Origin: Flavobacteriales bacterium UBA2426
GTDB taxonomy: Bacteria > Bacteroidota > Bacteroidia > Flavobacteriales_F > PHOS-HE28
Direction of reading: 5' to 3'
Length of the DNA: 18,923 nt
NCBI GenBank assembly: GCA_002342985.1
Contig: DDRC01000217.1
Span: 1 to 18,923 of the forward strand
Position 1 is the stretch's first letter, and each line of letters opens with the position of its first letter. Under the pieces are notes generated by a model. The model saw only the letters and a program-made list of their open reading frames with translations. It was not told the DNA's origin and did not search any database. Below, in pieces: positions 13,093 through 18,923 of the stretch. Made by a program: the position numbers and the translations under genes.

Positions 13093-16000
13093 TCAGTGCT
13101 TCACGAAGCGGCGGCGGCCCAGTTCGTTGCCCTCCTGCGTGAGGATGAGCAGGTAGGCGCCGGACTCCAGGGCGCCGGTGGGGAGCACCAGCTGCTGCGG
13201 GCCATCGGAGGCTCCCGCGTTGCCGTGGAGCGCTGTGCGGCCCGAGGCATCGAGCACCAGCCAATGCACGGTGCCGACGCTGGCCTCGAACAGCAGGTTC
13301 AGTTCCTCGCGCACCGGGTTGGGGTAGAGCTGCAGCGTGGCGCCGGCCGGCTTGAAGCGGACAGGCACGCTGTGCGTGTAGGTCACGGTGCCGTCGAGGT
13401 CCACCTGCTCCAGCCGGTAGTACGAGAGGCCGGGCAGCGGGCTGCGGTCGGTGAACGCGTAGTCCGTCTGGCTGCTCACCGTGCCGCGCGCCTGCACGCG
13501 CCCGATGGTCTCGAAGGTTTCGTTGTCGGCGGAGCGCTGCACCATGAACCAGGCGCTGTTCACCTCGCTGGCGGTGCTCCAGTGCACCTCCACCTCATCC
13601 TCCAGGGCCTTGGCGTCGAAGCTGAGCAGTTCCACCGGCAGGAAGCAGTCGAGCGTGCCGTTGGTCCAGGTGAGGGTGGCGGGCGTGCCGTTCTGGGTGA
13701 AGTTGCTCACGTAAAGGATGTACACATCGCCCGGGGTGGCGGTGAGGCCCGGCACCCAGCCGTTGCCGCCGGCACCCTGCGAGGTGGGCGTGGCGGCGGG
13801 GTTGAACTGGGGCGCCGAATAGGTGGGCGAGCCCATGCCCGTATTGTAGCTGCCGGTGGCCGCGAAGGTGCTGGCGGCCGTGGCGAAGGAGCAGCGGATG
13901 GGCGGCGCGGTCATGGCATCGCACATCTGGTCCACCGTAAGGGCCACGGAGTAGGGCCCCCAGATGGCCCAGTTGATGTCGGCGCTGCCGGTGGGGGCGA
14001 TGGAGAAGCCCAGGCTGGGGGTGACGGCGCCCGCGCGGAACACGAACCACTCGCCCTGGCGCTCGTTGATGCTCAGGCAGCCATTGTTGGCGGGGGTGAG
14101 GTCGCCGATGCTGCCGAAGTTGTTGGTCTGCACCGTCACCGGGTTGGTGTTGCACAGGATCTGGGCGCCGGGGCAGTCCTCCTGCGGCGGGCCGATGGGC
14201 AGGGCGCAGTTGATGGTGAAGCTCTGCGGCCCGCTCACCGCCGGGATGGCGCTGTGGTAGAGCGAGTACTCGGTGCCCACCAGGTCCAGCGTCCAGTAGT
14301 TGTCGCCGGGGAAGTAGCCGGCGCCGTTGTAGGTGATCTGCACGTTGTCGCCGTTGTCGAAGCTGAGCAGCACCTGCTGGAAGGTGCCCGTTTGGATGGT
14401 GTAGGTGGTGGGCGTGCCGCCGTTCACCACCACGGTGAGGGTGGAGCCGGCCCAGCCGTCTCCGTAGCTGTCATAGAGGCGCAGCGCATAGATGCAGTCG
14501 GCGCCCGGGTCGAAGCCGCTCTGGCAGCTGATGGTCGCCTCCCAGCCGGCGAGGGTCACGATGTCATCGCTGGTCATGGCGATGGTGAGGCAGCCGCTGG
14601 GGTGGGTGCTGGTGAAGGAGCCGGGGTTGGCGGTGCCGGAGAACCCGCCGGCGCCGAGCGTCTGGTTGCACCAGCCGGCGATTCCGCCGCAGGTGGGCAG
14701 GCCGCTGCCGCTGAGGAACTGGGTGCCGTTGGCGTTGTTCGGCGACACCACCGGGCCGTTGTAGATGTACACGTTGTCCCACCCGTTCTCCACATTGAAG
14801 GAGTTGAAGGTGAGCGTGACGGCATCGCCGGCCACGGTGGGGCAATAGGTCTGGCTCCACAGGGGCTGGCCCGGCGGCGCGGTGGCGCCGGCTCCTAGGC
14901 AGGTGTAGGGCCAGCAGTTGTTGCCCCCGAAGTTGCTCGGGTTCTGGTTGGTCGCGTTGAAGTAGTTGCCGTTGGGGCCGCCGGGGTCGTACACGGTGGT
15001 GCCGCAGATGCCGCTGGGCGGCGGCGGCGGCGGCGGCGGCGGCTGGGGCAGCCCGCAGCGGATGGTGGCGGCGTAGCCCGGCGTAACGATGCTGGCGTCG
15101 CTGGTGAAGCGGATGGTGAGGCAGCCGCTGGGGTGCGTGCTGGTGAAGCTGCCGGGGTTGTTCGTGCCGGTGAAGGTGCCCAGCGAAGGCGCGCCCACCG
15201 TGGGGCCGTTGAAGACCGTAAGGAAATCCCAGTTCTGCTCCAGCGCGAACTGCGTGAAGGTGAGCGTCACCACCTCGCCCGGGGTGGGCGGGCAATAGGT
15301 CTGCGTCACGAACTCGTTGTTGGTGTAGTTGCCCGAGGCGCCGCCGCTGTCGTAGATGGTGGTGTTGCAGGGCGCGGGTGCGGCGGGGATGGGCGGCAGG
15401 GGCGGGCCGCAGCTCACGCTGATCACCCAGCCGCTGCTCACCACCGAGGCGTTGCTGGTGAAGCGGATGGTGAGGCAGCCGCCGACGGCGGTGGAGACGA
15501 GGCCCGGGGGCAGCGTTCCGCCGGAGAAGACGCCGAGCACCGGCGAGGCCGTGCTGGGGCCGTTGTACACCGTGAGGAAGTCGTTGTTGGCCTGGGTGCT
15601 GAAGGCGGTGAAGTCGATGGCCACCACATCGCCGGGGTTCACCGGGCAGAAGGTCTGCTCATACACCTCGTTGTTGCCGTAGTTGCCCAGCGGGCCGCCG
15701 CTGTCGCTGGAGTTGAGGTCGCAGCCGCTGATCGGCGCCGCCGCCGTCTGCCGCGCGCAGATGTTGAAGGGGCCCACGTTGCCGCCCTGCCGCCAAACGC
15801 GCAGGTAATAGGTGGTTCCGGTGCTCAGCCCGGCGAAGAGCTGCTGCGGCATGAGCGCTCCGAAGGAGCTGCCGCCGACCTGGCAATTCGGCGCCGTCAC
15901 CAGGGTGAGGTTGGCCGGCGCGCAGCCGCCGCTGCTCTCGTACAGGGCGAAGGCCGCATCGGTGAGGCCCACGGCCTGGGTGTTGAACTCGATCTGCCCG

Positions 16001-17868
16001 TTGGGCGGCACGGTGAAGGTGTACCACACATCGTTCTGCACCGGCACCCCGCAGGGCGGAACGGGGTAGGCGTTGTTGGTGGAGGCGCCCTCGTTGGTGG
16101 TGGGGATCAGGTTGCAGCTGAGGCTGGTGGGCAGCGGGATGGCGCCGCAGGCCTCATCGTTGGGCGGCGGCACGTTCTCGGTGGCGCAGATGCTGAAGGT
16201 GCCGTTGGTGGCCGGGGTGTTGGCGGCGCCCTTCGGCCAGATGCGCACGTAGATGGTCTCGCCCGCCACCAGGGCCGGGGTGATGGCCGGCGCGGTGGTC
16301 TGGCTGTTGATGCGCGGCATCAGGTTGGTGGGCGCGAACTGGTCGTCGTTGCAGGCGATCAGCGTGAGGTTGCCGGCGAAGCCCGGCGGGTTGCAGAGCG
16401 AGCCGCCCGTGTTCAGCCGGTACCAGGCCATGGCCAGGTCGCTCATGCTGCCTGCGAAGGTGTTGATGGTGAAGGCGCCGGTGGGCGGCACCGTCACCGC
16501 GAACCACACGTCGTTGTTGATGGCGCCGCCGCATCCGGGGGGATCGGCCGTGATGCCCAGCGGGATGTTATTGGTGGCGAACTCGGTGGTGTAGGTGTTG
16601 GGCGCGCACACCGCCGGCGTGGGCAGGTTGAAGGCGCCGCAGGGCAGGTCGTTGAAGGGCGGCGTGGGCTCGAAGGCGCAGATGTTGAAGGTGCCCATGT
16701 TGCCGATGTTGCTGTTCGGCCACACGCGGATGTACACCGTCGTGTTGGGCGTCACCAGGCCGCTCACATCCAGCAGGGGCGATGGACCGGGGCTGCACAG
16801 CACCACGCTCCAGTTGATCTGCGGGGCGTTGCAGGCCGGCGCGGTGTACACCGCCATGCCCAGGCTGTTGGCGCTCACCAGGGTGGTCTGGATGCGCAGG
16901 TTGCCGCTGGCGGGCACCACCGCCGAGTACCAGCTGTCGCGGCCGAAGTAGGCGCCGCAGCCCGGGGCGGGGATCCCCGTTTCGGTGTTGCCCCACGACG
17001 CATCGGCCAGCTGGTAGGAGCAGGCCGTGGGCACGGGCAGCGCGATGGCGTTGCACGCCACGTCGTTGGGCGGCGGGGTGGGGATGCTGCAGGAGATGCT
17101 GATGGTGCCGCAGAGCAGCGTGTTCACCACGCAGGGGTCCTGGAAGACGCGGGCGCGGAAGGTGCCCGAGGTCTGCGGGCTGAAGGTGAGCGTGCTGGGG
17201 CCGTTGCCGGTGCCGCAGCCGTCGTTGTCGAAGGTGGATCCGAAGTAGCCCACCGGAACGGCCGTGAAGCCCGCGTCGCTGTTGGTCACGCTCAGGGTGA
17301 AATCCGAGGCGGGCGCGCTGGCGCACATGCTGATGGTGTACACATTGCCGGCGCAGGCGTAGAACTGCACGAACTGGTTGGCGCAGATGCTCGCCGTGAA
17401 GGTGGAGGGGCAGACCGAGCAGGTGATGCCCGCCGGGATGCCCTGGTTGGCCGGGGGCACGTTGGAGCCGTACGCCGGGATGGTGAAGGTGTGGATGGCC
17501 GCACCCGTCACCGTGGCGTTGGCGCTGAGCTGCACCGCGTTGGCGCCGCACACCCCGCCGCTGATGGAGGTGCCGCCGGGCACATTGGGGCCGCTGATGG
17601 CCGCCAGGTTGGCGATGAGCGTGGCGTTGCAGCCCGTGATGGTGGCCAGGTTGGAGCCGGCCGTGGTGGTCATGTTCAGGTTCACCGACTGCGTGGGCGG
17701 CACCGTGGCCGGGCTCCAATTGCCGGCGGGCACCGCCGCCGTGCCACCCATGAGCGTACCCGTGCACTGCGCCGCAGCTTCAGGCCCCGCCACGCTCACC
17801 AGGGCCAGGGCGATGCCGAAGGCGCTTGCGATGCGGAGGGAGGGGCGGTGATGGGTAAAGAACCTCAT
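13093..17868 (-). CDS. Large modular surface protein: PPC-like repeats, three CUB-like domains, T9SS type A sorting domain
   Basis: The 1,591-residue protein is predicted to be exported by Sec, then moved across the outer membrane by T9SS and displayed or released. The signal peptide (about 1-32) ends AAA before QCTGT. Three related modules, near 262-395, 400-555 and 567-715, each start with a PPxND-like motif and contain D/N-W-Y/F then VPxxG, and a closing YxRVW...GxFxICA; they resemble pre-peptidase C-terminal (PPC) domains. Three CUB-like domains follow at about 716-821, 834-938 and 955-1115 (motifs FLTVYNGP, GCLTIRFTS). CUB3 has two Cys-containing insertions. Nine prolines (943-951) separate CUB2 and CUB3. 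A YDSYGDGW module begins near 1123, another domain near 1228, then CFLPVELLSF (from Cys1408) opens an FN3-like segment. The sorting domain has LYPNP at about 1514-1518 and ends RRRFVKH. The ATG at 17868 precedes the signal peptide directly; the open frame upstream is low-complexity and rejected. The binding target is unknown. Confidence 0.92.
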   Translation of the reverse strand: MRFFTHHRPSLRIASAFGIALALVSVAGPEAAAQCTGTLMGGTAAVPAGNWSPATVPPTQSVNLNMTTTAGSNLATITGCNATLIANLAAISGPNVPGGTSISGGVCGANAVQLSANATVTGAAIHTFTIPAYGSNVPPANQGIPAGITCSVCPSTFTASICANQFVQFYACAGNVYTISMCASAPASDFTLSVTNSDAGFTAVPVGYFGSTFDNDGCGTGNGPSTLTFSPQTSGTFRARVFQDPCVVNTLLCGTISISCSIPTPPPNDVACNAIALPVPTACSYQLADASWGNTETGIPAPGCGAYFGRDSWYSAVVPASGNLRIQTTLVSANSLGMAVYTAPACNAPQINWSVVLCSPGPSPLLDVSGLVTPNTTVYIRVWPNSNIGNMGTFNICAFEPTPPFNDLPCGAFNLPTPAVCAPNTYTTEFATNNIPLGITADPPGCGGAINNDVWFAVTVPPTGAFTINTFAGSMSDLAMAWYRLNTGGSLCNPPGFAGNLTLIACNDDQFAPTNLMPRINSQTTAPAITPALVAGETIYVRIWPKGAANTPATNGTFSICATENVPPPNDEACGAIPLPTSLSCNLIPTTNEGASTNNAYPVPPCGVPVQNDVWYTFTVPPNGQIEFNTQAVGLTDAAFALYESSGGCAPANLTLVTAPNCQVGGSSFGALMPQQLFAGLSTGTTYYLRVWRQGGNVGPFNICARQTAAAPISGCDLNSSDSGGPLGNYGNNEVYEQTFCPVNPGDVVAIDFTAFSTQANNDFLTVYNGPSTASPVLGVFSGGTLPPGLVSTAVGGCLTIRFTSNASVVSSGWVISVSCGPPLPPIPAAPAPCNTTIYDSGGASGNYTNNEFVTQTYCPPTPGEVVTLTFTQFALEQNWDFLTVFNGPTVGAPSLGTFTGTNNPGSFTSTHPSGCLTIRFTSDASIVTPGYAATIRCGLPQPPPPPPPPPSGICGTTVYDPGGPNGNYFNATNQNPSNFGGNNCWPYTCLGAGATAPPGQPLWSQTYCPTVAGDAVTLTFNSFNVENGWDNVYIYNGPVVSPNNANGTQFLSGSGLPTCGGIAGWCNQTLGAGGFSGTANPGSFTSTHPSGCLTIAMTSDDIVTLAGWEATISCQSGFDPGADCIYALRLYDSYGDGWAGSTLTVVVNGGTPTTYTIQTGTFQQVLLSFDNGDNVQITYNGAGYFPGDNYWTLDLVGTEYSLYHSAIPAVSGPQSFTINCALPIGPPQEDCPGAQILCNTNPVTVQTNNFGSIGDLTPANNGCLSINERQGEWFVFRAGAVTPSLGFSIAPTGSADINWAIWGPYSVALTVDQMCDAMTAPPIRCSFATAASTFAATGSYNTGMGSPTYSAPQFNPAATPTSQGAGGNGWVPGLTATPGDVYILYVSNFTQNGTPATLTWTNGTLDCFLPVELLSFDAKALEDEVEVHWSTASEVNSAWFMVQRSADNETFETIGRVQARGTVSSQTDYAFTDRSPLPGLSYYRLEQVDLDGTVTYTHSVPVRFKPAGATLQLYPNPVREELNLLFEASVGTVHWLVLDASGRTALHGNAGASDGPQQLVLPTGALESGAYLLILTQEGNELGRRRFVKH
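14581..14630. repeat. CUB-module nucleotide repeat, copy A (in CUB3)
   Basis: These 50 bases match 15112-15161 at 46 positions, by hand alignment. They encode the NPGSFTSTHPSGCLTI segment shared by CUB2 and CUB3, consistent with a fairly recent duplication or gene conversion. Confidence 0.75.
15016..15042. repeat. GGC/GCC trinucleotide tract coding nine prolines
   Basis: A near-perfect run of GGC triplets on the plus strand encodes nine consecutive prolines (residues 943-951) between CUB2 and CUB3. Slippage here would change linker length in steps of one codon without breaking the frame. Confidence 0.8.
15112..15161. repeat. CUB-module nucleotide repeat, copy B (in CUB2)
   Basis: This is the partner of 14581-14630. 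In addition, 29 bases at 15100-15128 are identical to 15454-15482 in CUB1, so all three CUB modules share nucleotide-level similarity across the GCLTI core. Confidence 0.75.
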
Positions 17869-17918
17869 GGGCGGGGCGGATGAGGATGAGGGACGGAAAG
17901 AGCGGCCGGACGAGGAGG

Positions 17919-17926
17919 TGAAGATA
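17919..17926 (-). promoter_or_regulatory. Possible -7 promoter box for the large T9SS gene
   Basis: The minus strand reads TATCTTCA, one mismatch from TAnnTTCG, 50 nt upstream of the ATG at 17868. A TTATCC at 17942-17947 lies about 15 bp further upstream but is not a good -33 match. Evidence is weak. Confidence 0.3.
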
Positions 17927-18033
17927 TCACCGATTGCCGGTGGATAACCGCCGGGGGTGTTGTCCGGTTCGCCGGGTGCATGACCATGCGCGGGCCAACG
18001 TGTCCCCGCAACAGGGTGACGGTGCTCCTGCGC

Positions 18034-18076
18034 CGGGGTTGCGCCCCGTTCATAACTCGTGGTTCGGGCCCCGAAC
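18034..18076. other. Two small hairpins in the T9SS intergenic region
   Basis: CGGGG (18034-18038) pairs with CCCCG (18044-18048) across a 5-nt loop, and GTTCGG (18062-18067) pairs with CCGAAC (18071-18076) across 3 nt. They follow the larger hairpin at 18078-18113 in the minus-strand transcript. The rest of the 265-bp gap (17869-18133) has no gene I can support. Confidence 0.45.
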
Positions 18077-18077
18077 G

Positions 18078-18113
18078 GCGAGGGACCGACCGGTTGCCCG
18101 ATCGGTCCCTCGC
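18078..18113 (-). terminator. Strong hairpin after the truncated T9SS gene, probable terminator
   Basis: GCGAGGGACCGA (18078-18089) and TCGGTCCCTCGC (18102-18113) form a perfect 12-bp stem. Inside, CGG/CCG (18091-18093 with 18098-18100) can add 3 bp after one mismatch. It begins 20 nt beyond the stop codon at 18134-18136. No U-run follows, so termination would not be textbook Rho-independent. Confidence 0.6.
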
Positions 18114-18133
18114 GGAAAGGCGATGGCGCCGCC

Positions 18134-18923
18134 CTAGCGCTTGATGAAGCGCGCCGTGCCCAGCGGATTGCCGCGGCTGTCGGTGAGCAGCAGCGCATAG
18201 GTGCCCGATTCGATGCCCAGGGGGATCTCCACCTGGTTCACCCCGGCGGCGGCATCGGCACGACCGGCGCCCACCTCGCGGCCGCTGGCATCCAGGATGC
18301 GCCAGGCCACCAGGCCCTCATCCACCAGGTCGAAGCTGGCCCAGAGGCTCTCGCCCGCCGGGTTGGGGTACACGCTCAGGCCCGCGCCGGGGCGGAAGAG
18401 GGCCGTGACCACGTTGCTGGCGTAGGTGCGGCCATCGGCATCCACCTGCTCCACGCGGTAGTAGTTGAGGCCCGCGTGCGGCGCCTTGTCGGTGAAGAGG
18501 TAGTCGGTGCGCACGCTGCTGCTGCCCGCGGCCTCCACCACGCCCACGGTGGCGTAGCGCTCCCCATCCGCCGAGCGCTGGATGCGGAAGAAGTCGCTGT
18601 TGTGCTCGCTGGCCGTGGCCCAGGTGAGGTTCACCTCGGTGCCCTTCGGCTCGGCTTCCAATGCCAGCCACTCCACCGGCAGCAGCACGCAATCCAGCAG
18701 GTTGGCCGGGTTGGTGTTCCACGAGAGCGAGAACGTGAGGCCGTTCATCGTGTAGTTGTCGATGTAGAGCAGGTAGGTCTGGTTGGCCAGGGCATCGATC
18801 CACCGGGAGAAGGGCGGGCCGCCGGCGCCCTCGCTGGTGCCCAGCGCGGTGTAGTTGAGGCCCGTGGGGCCCGTGGTGCCCGACCAGTTGCAGCGCAGGG
18901 GCGGCCCCGGGGGCGGGCAGGTG
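18134..18923 (-). CDS. T9SS type A sorting domain-containing protein, C-terminal part (N-terminus beyond window)
   Basis: An open frame of 262 residues runs from the right window edge to a TAG at 18134-18136; the start is outside. The visible part begins TCPPPGPPLRCNWSGTTGP, then GAGGPPFSRWIDALANQTYL, continues with CVLLPVEWLALEAE, an FN3-like segment (VNLTWATASEHNSDFFRIQ; NYYRVEQVDADGRTY), and ends with a T9SS sorting domain (LSVYPNPAGESLW, final GTARFIKR). This C-terminal half is clearly paralogous to that of the large T9SS protein at 13093-17868: both have LPVE, TASExNS, QRSAD, TDY-FTD, YYR-EQVD-DG and YPNP in the same order. The Met at 18746-18748 is internal, since the frame stays open and protein-like upstream of it. 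N-terminal domains and ligand are unknown. Confidence 0.9.
   Translation of the reverse strand, partial: TCPPPGPPLRCNWSGTTGPTGLNYTALGTSEGAGGPPFSRWIDALANQTYLLYIDNYTMNGLTFSLSWNTNPANLLDCVLLPVEWLALEAEPKGTEVNLTWATASEHNSDFFRIQRSADGERYATVGVVEAAGSSSVRTDYLFTDKAPHAGLNYYRVEQVDADGRTYASNVVTALFRPGAGLSVYPNPAGESLWASFDLVDEGLVAWRILDASGREVGAGRADAAAGVNQVEIPLGIESGTYALLLTDSRGNPLGTARFIKR

Noticed and set aside
13096..14898. Plus-strand open frame (600 codons) opposite the C-terminal half of the T9SS gene
   Set aside because: Same GC-driven antisense shadow, with no recognisable motifs.
14581..15482. Repeats considered as a CRISPR-like array
   Set aside because: The repeats are in frame, code for conserved CUB motifs, and are spaced by module length rather than short uniform spacers.
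15133..17883. Long plus-strand open frame (916 codons) opposite the large T9SS gene
   Set aside because: It is low-complexity (Gly, Ala, Arg, His, Val) and mirrors the repeat structure of the minus-strand gene. The minus strand has a signal peptide, domains and a sorting signal.
17869..18198. N-terminal extension of the large T9SS protein by 110 residues
   Set aside because: The extension is low-complexity, spans intergenic hairpins and the end of the neighbouring gene, and would bury the signal peptide that begins at 17868.

Overview
The window is about 18.9 kb of GC-rich DNA (roughly two-thirds G+C by eye), densely packed with protein genes. It looks like a high-GC member of the Bacteroidota, probably Flavobacteriales-like. 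The evidence is a PorT-family component of the type IX secretion system (T9SS), two T9SS cargo proteins with C-terminal sorting domains, a lipidated Omp85 protein of the TamL type, signal peptides that place Gln right after the cleavage Ala, no clear Shine-Dalgarno sequences, and TAnnTTTG-like boxes upstream of transcription units. No rRNA, tRNA, CRISPR array, insertion sequence, integrase or phage gene was seen. The taxonomy is inferred from gene content, not from a marker comparison.

Layout. Positions 1-4808 are all on the minus strand: the start of rpsO (cut by the window edge), accD, fbaB and the Omp85 lipoprotein tamL. Each has its own upstream promoter-like box. A divergent SpoU/TrmH-type RNA methyltransferase (4883-5629, plus) follows, and both genes at this junction appear to use TTG starts. 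From 5643 to 10853 a minus-strand operon reads, in transcription order: class I aminotransferase, heptose-7-phosphate kinase, ubiE, porT, FAD-dependent oxidoreductase. The first three genes are joined by two ATGA overlaps. An internal promoter-like box precedes porT.

A single plus-strand membrane-anchored protein (10955-11491) is divergent from that operon. It overlaps by 29 bp, tail to tail, the end of a two-gene minus-strand operon: a secreted protein of unknown function, then meaB. Positions 13093-17868 hold a 1,591-residue secreted surface protein with three PPC-like repeats, three CUB-like domains, a polyproline linker and a T9SS sorting domain. After a 265-bp intergenic region with strong hairpins comes a second T9SS cargo gene, truncated by the right edge. 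No gene-free stretch exceeds 300 bp.

The genes are mostly core metabolism (fatty acid synthesis, glycolysis/gluconeogenesis, menaquinone, ADP-heptose) and envelope biogenesis (TamL, PorT). The accessory part is the T9SS cargo pair at the right end, which the PorT-type machinery would export. The most interesting signals are a recurring TAnnTTCG box ahead of almost every transcription unit, overlapping face-to-face promoters at the tamL/methyltransferase junction, the modular T9SS protein, and an unusual guanine-recognition motif in MeaB. I found no clearly new defence or mobile system.
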